64,000 nucleotides of DNA from Orientallactaga sibirica (lineage: Eukaryota; Chordata; Mammalia; Rodentia; Dipodidae): NCBI GenBank assembly GCA_036365145.1, contig JAEOAD010000055.1:2542001-2606000 (forward strand). The letters run 5' to 3'. The translations under genes were made by a program, and so were the position numbers. Under the pieces are notes generated by a model. The model saw only the letters and a program-made list of their open reading frames with translations. It had not been told where the DNA came from and did no database searches. This document shows positions 1 to 10,185 of the stretch, one piece after another; positions within the stretch are counted from its first letter, which is position 1; every line of letters starts with the position of its first letter.

Positions 1-531
1 ACTCCCAGGCTGTCAGCAGGCAGAGGCAATGCAGGAATCGGTCTTTCCAGCTGTACAGTGAGAGGCTCAAAGGCACCCCAAGGTGTAGATCCGGAGGACT
101 GGGTGGATGTGGGGACAACTTACAGCAGCACCAGGGCCAGCCGGGAAGCTGTCCACAGAGAGTGGCATCTTAGCAGAGGAAAAAGTCAAGCAAAAGCCTT
201 AGTTAGTTAAACAGGAGAGGGGAGTCCTGTTGCCCTGTGGAGATGGGGCAACCCGAGTTCTGCTTGTCAAAGTCCCCCAGCCCTTCAAGAAGAAGCATGG
301 CGAATGGGGCAGGCGGGGATGGGGTGGGGGGACAGGCAGAGCCAGCCTGTATCACACAGCAGTCAGGGACAGAGGAGGGATGTTCAGTCTTCCTCCCAGG
401 ACCCTCCCACAGAGCCCTCTCCGGGGGTGGGCCCTGTGGAGTGTCTCTGCAGCAGTGTCTCTAATTGAATAACTAGCGACTCCACTACTCCCCAGGCTCC
501 TGAGTTCAAGGTTTCCTTGTCCTTCCTTCAG
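1..531 (+). other. SLCO2B1: Last intron of SLCO2B1 (3' part)
   Basis: This sequence precedes the terminal coding exon and ends in a pyrimidine-rich tract followed by AG at 530-531, a normal 3' splice site. I recognise no other exon and no SINE here. The open frames across it have no protein-like composition. Confidence 0.8.
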
Positions 532-709
532 GTTCATTGGCCTCCAGTTCTTCTTCAAAACGGGCTCCCTCGTGTGCTTTGCCTTGGTTTTGATCATCCT
601 GAGGCAGCAGAACAAAGACGCCAAGACCATGGCCGTTGCATCCAGCCCCGCCCTGGAACAGCTGTTAGTGGCAGGATCAGAGAAGAAACCAGAGAATTCC
701 AGGGTGTGA
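532..709 (+). CDS. SLCO2B1: SLCO2B1 (OATP2B1) terminal coding exon, partial gene
   Basis: This is the 3'-most coding exon of the sodium-independent organic anion transporter OATP2B1, a 12-TM plasma-membrane uptake carrier for sulfated steroids, bromosulfophthalein and many drugs. The exon starts right after a splice acceptor. Its first base completes a split codon, and the frame then reads 58 codons, starting FIGLQFFFKTGS and ending KKPENSRV, before TGA at 707-709. The first 23 or so residues are hydrophobic (FALVLIIL) and fit the end of the last membrane helix. The rest is the cytosolic tail. The ending resembles the human tail, which I remember as KKPEDSRV, and the SRV terminus fits a class I PDZ ligand. 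All upstream exons lie outside the window. No frame damage is visible. The identity rests on recalled similarity of the tail plus synteny with TPBGL. Confidence 0.9.
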
Positions 710-1186
710 GCCGGCTCAGCCCCATCTCGGCCCGTAGAGGCGGCAGCCACAGCAGTGCGTTCTCTGAGCTCTGTGCCCATCCTTGGTGGGTGTCAAAAGC
801 CTTGCATTTCAAAATTCTGGGCCTTCCACCAAATTGTCACGTGACTCTGAACCACCTATTGGCCCTCTCTGAGCCTTTCTTTGTGCATTAGAACCAACAA
901 GTTGTTTGGGGGGCCACTTCTGAAACAGCCTGACAATTGACCGAGAGCCAAGCTCTGCTGGATAGAAGGATTGCACTGTGATCTTCCCCTAACAGATAGG
1001 AAGCTGAGCCAGAGTAGAACCAGACCGCCCTTCATCCAGGCCCTCAGCCCGGGTTGGCCGCTTACCTCCTCTGTTCAGGTGGGAGTAAACTTTAGCTCTC
1101 AGGTTCCATTTGCTAGCAACTGTGCAGTCAAGGTAGACTCTGGTCTCCACCCCAAACCCCGGCTGCCTTCAAGAAGTGTCTATTTG

Positions 1187-1200
1187 GCGCCCCCTGGAGG
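1187..1200 (-). promoter_or_regulatory. CTCF-like motif in SLCO2B1 3'UTR
   Basis: The + strand reads GCGCCCCCTGGAGG. Its reverse complement matches the CTCF core CCASYAGRKGGCRS at all but the third position. Binding is untested. Confidence 0.3.
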
Positions 1201-1334
1201 CAGAACCCAGAGTTGGTTCTAAGAGGAGCCGGGTAGGCAGGAGGGAGCTGGCCCCATTCTAAAGACTTAAGCGCGGCAGGGCCTTGATGGGGGATGGGGA
1301 GGAGCCTTGCCTGAAGAAGATTCATGCTCGCTCA

Positions 1335-1362
1335 CTCTCTCCCTCTCTCTCTCTCTCTCTCT
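1335..1362. repeat. (CT)n microsatellite
   Basis: A nearly pure CT dinucleotide run inside the inferred SLCO2B1 3'UTR, with no SINE body beside it. Confidence 0.8.
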
Positions 1363-2035
1363 TATTCAGAATGTCCTAGCCTTCTTCTTGGGGGAGTCAC
1401 AATTTAAGAGGGAGGTCCAGCCCTTGCTTTAAAGACCCTGTAACTTCTGAGACCAAAAGCCCTGTAGACCTGGTCCTTGTTATCTGTGCATCATCAAGCT
1501 CTCCAGACTTGACCCAGGGGCCATCAAAGTCATAGAATCCTAGTCTCTCCTCTGGGGCCTGTGTCTGTCCATCTTCCCATGCCCCTAGGGTTGTGTAGCT
1601 AATATCTGATTCTGTGACACGAAAGGTGGGGGCGACTTCCGGTTCTCTGATATGTTATCTGGGATGCCCCGGTCAGGGTGAGGCCCAGGCTTAACACAGG
1701 CAAGAGCAATTCCCAGGTCTGTGCAGTGAGCTATGCCACAGCAGGCTTGGGTCAGAAGCCCCTGACCTCTTAGACCCTCGCTAAGTCAGGCCATGTCCTG
1801 CTTTCTGGCCACTCTTACCAGGCCTGCTTGCTTCCAGGCAGCAGGAGAGGGAGCTCTGATCTGCTCCCAGTCTGTGACCATCACATACCCACTGGCAGGG
1901 ACTTGCAAACGGGAAGAGAGATTTCCCACGGGGAGGGAGCCAAAGCAGAGGCTCCCCCACCCCCACACTGTGGGTCCAATTCTGAGATGGAAAAGTGCAC
2001 ATGGCTCTCATCCTCTGTTCAGAAGTAGGTATAGA

Positions 2036-2182
2036 GCCAGGTTTGTGGTGCGCACGCCTTTAATCCCAGCACTCGGGAGGCAGGAGGATCGCCGTGAGTT
2101 CGAGGCTGTCTTGAGACTACAGAGTGAATTTTAGGTCAGCCTGGACTAAAGCGAAACCTTACCATGGAAAGAAAAAAAAAAG
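2036..2182 (+). mobile_element. B1 SINE in SLCO2B1 3'UTR
   Basis: This is a full B1 (7SL-derived) element with a CCTTTAATCCCAGCAC segment and an A-rich tail. It is bounded by a perfect 13-bp target duplication GAAGTAGGTATAG at 2022-2034 and 2183-2195, which fixes its limits. Confidence 0.93.
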
Positions 2183-2205
2183 GAAGTAGGTATAGACATC
2201 ACTCC

Positions 2206-2345
2206 TGGTGGGTGCGCGTGTGACACATACATGTATACACAGCACTTGCGAGATAAAGGCAGAAGGGTTAGGAGTTCAAGGCCAACTTTGGCTACACCAT
2301 GAGTTTAAGACCAGAAGCGCTACATGAAACTCTATCTCAAAAAAA
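2206..2345 (+). mobile_element. Old diverged B1 SINE
   Basis: Weak B1 resemblance (CAGCACTTGCGAG, GAGTTCAAGGCCAA, CTATCTCAAAAA). It is followed by a purine-rich GAA/GAG tract to 2403 that probably grew from its tail. Confidence 0.6.
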
Positions 2346-2592
2346 TCAAGAAGAAGAAAGAGAAGAGCAAAGAAGAAAAGAAGAGAAGGAGGAGGAAGAG
2401 GAGGGATCTAATTCCTACTCTGTTCAACAGTTGACTGTGTTTAACCAATATCTGAGTCTATACTAAACAGCGCCAAGAATTTCAACGTCTCTTCCTCCGA
2501 GATGAGACTCTTAGTTCATTTATATTCCTTCTCCTCCCCTCCTCTTCCCCAGGTTGTGCAGAAATGATCCTGAATTATAAATACAGCTTATT

Positions 2593-2598
2593 ATTAAA
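2593..2598 (+). promoter_or_regulatory. SLCO2B1: ATTAAA polyadenylation signal, probably SLCO2B1
   Basis: ATTAAA is followed within about 25 bases by a TG/T-rich stretch suitable as a downstream element. It lies in AT-rich unique sequence downstream of the SLCO2B1 stop. Confidence 0.5.
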
Positions 2599-2612
2599 TT
2601 TGTCTTTGCATA

Positions 2613-3479
2613 ATGTCTCTTCTGTTACAGAAATTTCTCCATATAAACTGCATTAGAGGTTTGCATCAACCACATTGTTCCCAATTGCTTAGATTTCAGT
2701 TTTACTGAGTTCATCATTTCTAGTAGATTATATCTTCCTCTCTCTTCATATTCTGGTCTAATTTCCCTTTGGCTGGGTTATTTCCTCTAGTCATGGTTTC
2801 AAAAATGGAATAAGGTCACAAGTCTGTCCTAGTCCTTTAGTCTGATTGCCACTCCCCTTTTCCAGAAGAGTGGCCAGCTCAAAGATTAAGTAACTTGCTG
2901 AAGACTGTAGAAAAAAATCAATGGTGGGACCAGAGTTAGATCCAGATCTTGTGGAAACTGAAGCTAACATGACATGGGGAGATATTTTTAAGGAAAAGAA
3001 TACAAAATTATACCCCCACAATGCATGACCCACATTCCCCATTGATGAGGGTCCCTTTGGAAGAGGGAGGACAGGGAGGAGGATAATGGAGCCAACACTA
3101 TAAATGTAAAATCAGAATAATATAAATAAAAAAATTTAAAAAAGAATACAAAATTATAAATACAGGTTGAATGTATTTTATCAAGACTCCTGGGACCAGA
3201 AGTTTATGGGGTTTGGGTTTTTTTTTTTTCCAGATTTTGAGATATTTCCATAGCTATCATGAGATGTCTTGGAAATGAGACCTTAATCTAAATACAAAAT
3301 TCATCTATGTCTCCTCTTCACTTTATACACATAGCCTGAAGGTAATTTTATCCAGCATTGTCACTGCTCCTGCATGTGACAGGAGCCCATCACATGAGGT
3401 CAGGTATGGAATTTTCCACTTAGGCTATGATGTAGCACTCAGAAAGTTTTGGTGTCAGAACATTTCAGATTTTGGATTT
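2613..3479. other. Intergenic DNA, possible old L1 3' end
   Basis: No gene seen. The part up to about 3145 ends in a G-rich stretch and an AATAAAT-rich tail like the L1 3' ends elsewhere in the window, so it may be a diverged + strand L1 3'UTR. The rest is AT-rich and unassigned. Confidence 0.4.
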
Positions 3480-3858
3480 TCATATTAGGGATGTTAAACC
3501 TTTTTAAAAATGTAAGTAAGAAAGTGAACATTTACCTAGAATGAGGGGGAAAAAAATCACTCCATCCAGAAAAACAGCAAATTTGTTAAATGACATAACT
3601 GCCTTGCCAGACTTAGAACACATGCTCTAAGGCTCAGGGAAAGAGTATAAGAGCCACAGGGTGGGAGGAGTTTTCTGAGGCCTTCCCCACCACACTGCCC
3701 AGAGAGACTGGAGCATTCACAACTCCACAGTCAACACCTCTAAGGAGGGTCCTCAGTGGAATGGGGGTGGGGAGAGAGAACTTAACAGTATAACCTAATA
3801 GGAATATGAATGTTGTGCAATATGTTCATACAATAAAGTCCTCAATAAAAAGATAAAA
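3480..3858 (+). mobile_element. LINE-1 3'UTR fragment
   Basis: It contains GGCTCAGGGAAAGAGTATAAGAG and a terminal segment with GCAATATGTTCATACAATAAAG. The same terminal pattern occurs at 19190-19270. Only the 3'UTR is present and no ORF2 sequence remains. Confidence 0.55.
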
Positions 3859-3889
3859 TACCTACTTTCCATACCTCTGAAATACATTT

Positions 3890-4030
3890 TTTCCAAGGTA
3901 GGGGTTCATTGCAGCTTAGGCTGACCTGGAGTTCACTGCGTAATCTCAGGGTGGCCTCGAACTCACAGTGATCCTCCTATCTCTGCCTCCCGAGTGCTGG
4001 GATTAAAGGCGTGTGCCACCACGCCCACCC
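3890..4030 (-). mobile_element. B1 SINE (first of a tandem pair)
   Basis: Reverse B1. The 12-bp target TGAAATACATTT flanks it at 3878-3889 and 4031-4042. Confidence 0.9.
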
Positions 4031-4042
4031 TGAAATACATTT

Positions 4043-4198
4043 TTTTTTTTTTTTGGTTTTTCGAGGTAGGGTCTCACTCTGGTCCAGGATGACCTGGAAT
4101 TAACTATGTAGTCTCAGGGTGCCCTCGAACTCACGGTGATCCTCCTACCTCTGCCTCCCAAGTGCTGGGATTAAAGGTGTGTGCCACCACACCTGGCT
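4043..4198 (-). mobile_element. B1 SINE (second of a tandem pair)
   Basis: Reverse B1 with a poly-T head. It shares the copy of TGAAATACATTT at 4031-4042 with its neighbour and has a third copy at 4199-4210. Confidence 0.92.
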
Positions 4199-4210
4199 TG
4201 AAATACATTT

Positions 4211-5217
4211 TAACTCTGATGATTACAAGAATTTCCCAGAGACTGTCTTCTGGCTCCACATATTTCAGATATTTCTCCTCTTCTTCCCCTGCTTCCTTTC
4301 TATTTCCAGGGCCACATGCCACACAGACATAGCCCATGACCTTGGCCTGTGACACTTTAATGTCACAATGCCAAATGAGGCAGGTAGTAAGTGGGTAAGA
4401 ATATTCCTGGAAGCCATTCTGCATGCAGACATGGCTACCGTGATTTACCTACACACCGACAACTTGAGATTTACATAAATATATTCCAATGAATCCAAAT
4501 GAAATCCACCCCCAACTTGCCTTCTCCTCAACCAGGTCTCAGAAAATGCCAGTGACTCACTGAGCCACAGAGAAAATTGAAAGGGGGAAAAAGTAGTTAA
4601 AATGTGTCCTACCCGTGCAAATTTCACAAAATCTGCCAATATGAGCATGGTTGAGGTGCCTCCTTGGGCCTGAGAACCCCTGCTCCCTGGGGAGCCTTTG
4701 CCTCACCAGGAGCTGGCCTCTGGGGGTGCTGACAGCTTGAGAGATGAAGCAGCTCTTCCTTATCCTTTGTTTAAAGTCTTCCGACAGTTTGAATAAGGAG
4801 GCTTAGGGAGATGTGCAGCCAAGAGCCAACCAGGGAGCAGAGAGAGCAAGAAGGGGTTCAGTGGGACTGTGGGGCTCCAGGAAGCACTCCCCCACCCGGC
4901 CACAACTCTGGTCAGTGAAGAGCCACGAGCTTAGTGTCTCTCCAGCCCTCATTAGGTTCCACTAGTGGTAGACCCCAGCAGCGGACAGGAAAGGACCCAG
5001 AACTGACTCCCTCAGGTTCCCTATGCTTGTAGAAGCTGCAAGATTCCAGGACAAGCAGATTCTCCTAAGGAGCTGGGAGCCAGGAGCCATGATCAAGTAC
5101 CCTCACCACTGCCTGACTGTGCCTTGGACACACCCTTGTTTATGCTGCTCCCTCTACCCAACTGTCCTCTTGGTTCCTATCCACTGTTCATTCTTAGACA
5201 CAGACTCCATTTAAAAT
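4211..5217. other. Unique intergenic DNA
   Basis: No recognisable gene or SINE. Short open frames here have no protein-like features or plausible splice context. Confidence 0.6.
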
Positions 5218-5218
5218 A

Positions 5219-5371
5219 GCCGGGTATGGTGGTGCACGCCTTTAATCCCAGCACTCGGGAGGCAAAGGAAGGGGGATCGCCGAGAGTTCAAGGCCACCTG
5301 AGATTACATAGTACATTCCAGGTCAGTCTGGGCTAGAGCGAGAGCTTACCTAGGAAATCCAAAAAGAAAAA
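5219..5371 (+). mobile_element. B1 SINE
   Basis: Full-length B1 starting GCCGGGTATGGTGG and ending in an A-rich tail. It directly abuts a head-to-tail DIP-like array. Confidence 0.92.
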
Positions 5372-5375
5372 GTCA

Positions 5376-5569
5376 TTTTTAATATTTTATTCATTTACTT
5401 TTAGAGAGAGAGAAAGAATGGACACACCAGGGCCTCTAGCCACTGCAAACAAATTCCAGATGCTTGCACCACCTTGTGCATCTGGCTTTACATGGGAACT
5501 GAGGAATCAAACTTGGGACCTTTGGCTTTGCAGGCAACACCTTAACCACTAAGCAATTTCTCCAGCCCT
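5376..5569 (-). mobile_element. DIP-like tRNA SINE, array copy 1
   Basis: Reverse DIP-like element. From left to right it shows the T/A-rich tail, a GA tract, GGGCCTCTAGCCACTGC and a head ending TCTCCAGCCCT. It is the short form. Confidence 0.92.
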
Positions 5570-5576
5570 AAAAAAA

Positions 5577-5808
5577 CTATTTATTTTATTTATTTATTAT
5601 TTTTATTTTAGAGAGAGAGAATTGGCATGCCGGGGCCTCAACCACTGAAATTGAACTCCAGATGCTTGCACCACCTAATGGGCATGTGTGACCTTGAGCT
5701 TGCCTCACCTTTGTGCATCTGGCTTACATGGGATCTGGAGAATTGAACATGGGTCCTTAGGCTTCACAGGCAAGCGCCTTAACTGCTAAGCCATCTCTCC
5801 AGCCCCCC
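5577..5808 (-). mobile_element. DIP-like tRNA SINE, array copy 2 (extended form)
   Basis: The head is intact. The middle carries extra sequence between CACCACCT and TTGTGCATCTGG, making it longer than the short form. Confidence 0.9.
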
Positions 5809-5810
5809 AA

Positions 5811-6007
5811 ATTTTTTTTGAGAGAGACAGAGAGAATGTGTGCACCAGCGGCCTCTCAGCCACTGTGAACGAACTGCAGACACATGTGCCCCCTTGTGCA
5901 CATGTGTCACTTTTGTGTCTGGCTAAACGTGTGACCTGGGGTTTTGAATGGGCATTCTTAGGCTTTGCAGGCAGGCTCCTTCACTGCTAAGCCATCTCTT
6001 CAGCCCC
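5811..6007 (-). mobile_element. DIP-like tRNA SINE, array copy 3 (extended form)
   Basis: Diverged reverse copy with the doubled TTGTGCACATGTGTCACTTT segment in the middle. Confidence 0.88.
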
Positions 6008-6223
6008 CAAAATTTATTTTTTAATATTTTATTTTTTTTATGAAAGAGAGAGAGAATTGGTGCACCAGGACCTCTAGCCATTGCAATCGAACTCCAGATG
6101 TGTGTGCCACCTTGTGCACATGCACCCTCTTGTTTGTCTGGCTTACGTGGGTTCTAGGGAGTCAAACTTAGGTCCTTAGGCTTCGCAGGCAAGTGCTTTA
6201 ACTGCTAAGCTATCTTTTCAGCC
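6008..6223 (-). mobile_element. DIP-like tRNA SINE, array copy 4 (extended form)
   Basis: Reverse copy with CACCTTGTGCACATGCACCC in the middle and the head ending TCTTTTCAGCCCT. It completes a four-copy same-strand array. Confidence 0.9.
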
Positions 6224-6245
6224 CTAAAAAGAAATGTATTTTTAA

Positions 6246-6340
6246 GCCAAGCTGAGTGTACTGGTACATGCCTGTAATCCCATCACTTTGAAGCAAGAGG
6301 TTAGCCTGGGCTATGTAGTCAGGCCTTATCTCAAAAAGCT
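6246..6340 (+). mobile_element. Diverged, partial B1 SINE
   Basis: Matches B1 at ATGCCTGTAATCCCATCAC and GCCTGGGCTATG, with part of the middle missing. Confidence 0.65.
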
Positions 6341-6470
6341 AAGTAAACAAGTAATAATAAATAGTCAATAAATTAACTAATTTACTCTGGCCCAACCCAC
6401 AAATGTACATAATGTGTATGTGATTTTAGAGGTCAAGCACCTCTGAACTCCAGTACAGATTTCTTAAGAA

Positions 6471-6616
6471 GGTCTGGAGAGATGGCTCAACGGTTAAAGG
6501 CACTCGCTTGCAAAGCCTAACAACCTGGGTTCAAATCCCCAGTATCCTGTAAAACCAGATGCACAAAGTAGTACATACATCTGGAGATTGTTCGCAGTGG
6601 CAGGAGACATGCCCAT

Positions 6617-6647
<31 letters not shown>

Positions 6648-6690
6648 GTCTCTCTGTGTATGTCTCCTTGCAAATACATAAATAAATAAA
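6471..6690 (+). mobile_element. DIP-like tRNA SINE
   Basis: Head TCTGGAGAGATGGCTCAACGG, B-box-like GGTTCAAATCC, long CT tract and AAATAAAT tail. The flanks CAGATTTCTTAAGAAGGTC and CAGACTTCCTAAGAGGTC look like an aged target duplication. Confidence 0.92.
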
Positions 6691-7826
6691 CAGACTTCCT
6701 AAGAGGTCAGTGTTTTGGACCAAAAACTTTCACGAGGAGAAAAAGGGGAAACAAAGTCCAAGCCTGGCAGATAGTCAGACTGAAGTTCAGACCTTGAGTC
6801 TGCCTCGTACAGCAGGACCCTAAGCAACTGACTGAGCTCCTCCGGGCTTAGCTCTCACCTGTGAGGTGAGGTTGATCAAACCTGTCTCCCTCTGCCACAG
6901 TTGAGCAGTCAGATAAGATACCATCCATCCAAGACCTCAGCAGACTCAGCACCTGGTGATCATGGTTTGTAAATTTCCTTTCTTTCTCCTGTCTCTGAAA
7001 GGGTTTCACGAGCACCTGGAGCGAGAGGGTGAGGAGAGACCTAGAAAACGGAGGGCAGAGGCACACCTCCTTTGCCCGGCCCCTGGCCTCAGCTCGCAGC
7101 TCCACTTGTCCCCTAATCTCTTCCCCTGCTGTCAGCCGGTGCTCAGTAGCCCAGTCTTATCTCTCCCCACAGCCAGCTTGGGACAGCTTTTCTCCACCAG
7201 ATTTACATTTTTATTGATTTTCTTCCTCCCTTCCAGAGCATTCCCTGCATTTGGCTTCCCTTTTGGCTCTACAATGGGTTTGCCATGGGAAATAGTCGCC
7301 CTGGGCTGCTGAGAAGCGAGGCTTCAGGCGTGGACTCAGCCCCATTCGTTTATTCATTCATCGACCCCACCCCACAACCAATACATCCTACAGGTCGGCT
7401 CTCTGCCAGCGCCGCAAGGCTGGATTCACAGCCACTTGTCGGACATGCTCTGCTATCAGGAAGCTCCCAGCAAGCTGGTAAGCAGTAACTCAAGCATGGG
7501 CACTCACATAACACAAGGGAAGGCTTCCTGGAGGAGGTTATGACGGAGCTGGCCTGAAAGAGGAGCAGACAGAAATCATGAAGACGGGTGGGGGAAATTA
7601 CAAGATGAACAAGGCAGAAAGTGTCTGGAGTATAGTGACAACAGCAACGTGGCAGGGATAGACCATGGGTGACAATCAGGAGAGAGAGGAGAAACAAGGG
7701 CCCAAGCCTGAAGTTCCAGCCCGAGGCTTTGGATGCCTTTCTGAGGGCAAGAAAGAGCCCTTGAAGCATTGATTGATGGATTATTCCATCAATAGTTTTT
7801 GTTTTTTTTTAAGAGTTATTTTTATT
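6691..7826. other. Unique intergenic DNA
   Basis: No exon recognised. A 118-codon + strand frame at 6956-7312 has no family resemblance and no splice signals that would make it a coding exon. Confidence 0.55.
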
Positions 7827-7913
7827 GGGCTGGAGAGATGGCTTAGCCATTAAGGTGTTTGTCTCTCTCTTCTCTCTCTCTCTCTCTCCCCCCCTTACAA
7901 ATAAATAAGTAAA
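7827..7913 (+). mobile_element. DIP-like SINE with internal deletion
   Basis: The head GGGCTGGAGAGATGGCTTAG joins directly to the CT tract and AAATAAAT tail, so nearly all of the tRNA-unrelated body is missing. Confidence 0.85.
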
Positions 7914-7924
7914 AATATTTTTAA

Positions 7925-8160
7925 TTTTTTTAAGATTTATTTTTATTTATTTATTTATTAGAGACAGAGAGAGGGATGGAGGGAGAGAGAGTGAGAATGG
8001 GCATGCCAGAACTCCTAGCCGCTGCAAACGAACTGCAAACGAACTCCAGACGCATGTGCCCCCTTGTGCATCTGGCTTATGTGGGACCTGGAGAATCGAA
8101 CCTGGGTCCTTAGGCTTTGCAGGCAAGTGCCTTAACTGCTAAGCCATCTCTCCAGCTCCC
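7925..8160 (-). mobile_element. DIP-like tRNA SINE
   Basis: Reverse element 11 bases from the deleted copy and facing the opposite way. It carries a small tandem duplication of AACGAACTGCAA in its body. Confidence 0.92.
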
Positions 8161-8620
8161 CCATCGATGGGTTATTTTAAGCAGGGAGTGACAGGAAGAG
8201 ATTTGGACTTCAGAAAGGCCACAGGCTGGATCATGGGGTCTCGGGGTGGGAGGGCAAAGCTGGAAGTCAGCATCTTAGGCAGGAGGCCAGAGCAATAATC
8301 AAAAGGAGACGGGAGCCACGTCAGAAGCAACATCCCAGAAGTGGGACATCCAGGCTGTCTTGAAAGACGAGTAGGAATGCGTCGGCTGAAGTTGGGAAGG
8401 GTGTCCAGGCAGAAGGAGCTGCAGAGATAAAGGCTAGGCACACAGAAAGCTCCCAGCAGCCTGCGGAAATTTCCACTAGTTCTGCCGGGCTCAGCGGGGC
8501 CTGGCACTGTGGACATGGTGAGGGGCAAAGGCTGAAGAAGTGGGCCAGGGCTTTTGATGACACTCACTGTCCTCTGTCCCCTGAACCTGGGCACAGAGGA
8601 AAGAGGACACAGAGGGACCT
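8161..8620. other. Unique intergenic DNA
   Basis: GC-rich and free of recognisable SINEs, leading into a pentamer repeat. No gene recognised. Confidence 0.55.
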
Positions 8621-8660
8621 GGGCTGGGCTGGGCTGGGCTGGGCTGGGCTGGGCTGGGCT
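8621..8660. repeat. (GGGCT)8 pentamer tandem repeat
   Basis: Eight perfect copies of GGGCT in a row, G-rich on the + strand. Confidence 0.97.
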
Positions 8661-8810
8661 CCCTCCCAAGACAGGATTTCTCCTTCCTCAAAACAAACCT
8701 CTCCACGCTCACCCACACTACATGGTTTGCCAGGATGGAGGGCAGGAAGGGTCATTCATCTCATGTAATATAAAAAGCAACTGAGGCCCGGAAAATACAG
8801 AGACTTGTAA

Positions 8811-8942
8811 GACTGGTCATGGTGATGAATGTCTATAATCCCAGCACTTGGGAGGTGGAGGCTGGAGGATCAGGGGTTCAAACTCATCCTTGACTACACA
8901 GTGAATAGATTACATGACACTCTGCCTCAGAAAAAAAAAAAT
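8811..8942 (+). mobile_element. Older B1 SINE
   Basis: B1 core ATAATCCCAGCACTTGGGAGG with an A tail. The middle differs from the young B1 type, so this looks like an older subfamily. Confidence 0.82.
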
Positions 8943-8962
8943 CAAACTAAAAACAGAAAAAG

Positions 8963-9133
8963 AGCTAGGCATGGTGGCACATGCCTTTAATCCCAGCACT
9001 CAAGAGACAGAGGTGGGAGGATTGCCATGAGTTTCAGGGCACCTTGAGACTACATAGTGAATTCCAGGTCAGCCTGGCTATAGCAAGACCCTACCTCAAA
9101 AAAAAAAAAAAAAAAAATAAATAAATAAATAAA
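8963..9133 (+). mobile_element. B1 SINE
   Basis: Full element with a long A run followed by AAATAAATAAAT. Confidence 0.92.
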
Positions 9134-9612
9134 ACACAGACAAAGAAACTGCAAGAGGCTTGTCCAAGGTTACTCAAGCGTTGAGGTATTCCCGTCTTCA
9201 AATGCTTGTACTGCTTCTATTAAGTTTGCATGTCTCTGACTCACATACATACAGTACATGGAATAATGTTAATTAATCAGATTGGAATGGGAAAAAGAAG
9301 GGGAGAAAAGCTGTCAGAGAGATTTCTTTTTTCCTATCCCCATTTCTTCAGGCTTTGTGCTGAGCGTGAGGAGGCATAGTGAGATGCCCCTCTGCTTTGG
9401 AATTCAGTGGACAGGAAGGCAGATCTCAGCTGTCAATTTACCAGATGTTGGAAGTCATCACACTTAAGTGAGTCTTGGTTTTATTCATTTGGAAAAGGGC
9501 AAAACCAACTCCAACCATCAAAACCCACTAAGAAGTGAGTATGCAATTGTAGCAATGTATCAGTTATCTCTTGCTGAGTAACAAATGACCCCAAAATGTA
9601 GCAGTTTAAAAA
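9134..9612. other. Unique AT-rich intergenic DNA
   Basis: No gene or SINE recognised. Confidence 0.5.
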
Positions 9613-9623
9613 AAGTACTTTTT

Positions 9624-9778
9624 GTTTTGTTTTGTTTTGTTTTTTCGAGGTAGGGTCTCACTGAGTCCAGGCTGACCTGGAATTTACTATGTAGTCTCAG
9701 GGTGGCCTTGAACTCTCGGAGATCCTCCTACCTCTGCCTCCCAAGTGCTGGGAGTGCACCACCACACCTGGCATCAAC
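9624..9778 (-). mobile_element. B1 SINE
   Basis: Reverse B1 with a (GTTTT)n head, bounded by the target duplication AAGTACTTTTT at 9613-9623 and 9779-9789. Confidence 0.93.
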
Positions 9779-10185
9779 AAGTACTTTTTACCCCACCCAT
9801 TTCTGAGGGTCATGAACCCTCTGGTGGGTTAAGTAGAAGATGCTGGCTCAAGGTGCTTCTTGAGGTGGCAGTGTAGTGTCAACCAGCATTGAAGCTCAAC
9901 TGGGGCTGGTAGATCCACACCCAGGCTGGCAGTCGGCCAGAACCTCCTGTTCCTTGTTGACATGGACTCTGTAATGACTGTTTGTCTCAGGGTAGCTAAC
10001 TTCTCTTCCCTAAAATGAATGACCCAAGAAAGAATATGTGCTGCCAAGAGGGAAGCCCGGATGTCTTGTTATAATTCAATCTTGGACATGAGACACTATG
10101 ACTTTTGCCAAATTTTGTTTGTGACCCAGACCAGCCTTAGTACAATAGGGGAGGAGAATGCAAACTGGTATGATTATCAGGGCGC

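Larger units (their letters stand above)
710..2612 (+). other. SLCO2B1: SLCO2B1 3' untranslated region (inferred)
   Basis: The UTR runs from the stop codon to a likely cleavage site about 15 bases after an ATTAAA signal at 2593-2598. It holds a (CT)n tract and two B1 SINEs, and the unique parts are otherwise not coding. The length of about 1.9 kb is plausible for the human mRNA as I remember it. The 3' end is an inference because no transcript data are available. Confidence 0.5.

Noticed and set aside
4131..4424. 97-codon minus-strand frame with a familiar C-terminus
   Set aside because: The recognisable VVAHTFNPSTWEAEVGGSP tail is translated B1 sequence, as in many frames in this window.
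6471..6560. tRNA-gene-like A and B boxes in the DIP-like elements
   Set aside because: They are the pol III promoter of a tRNA-derived SINE. No copy folds into a tRNA with an acceptor stem, so no tRNA gene is called.
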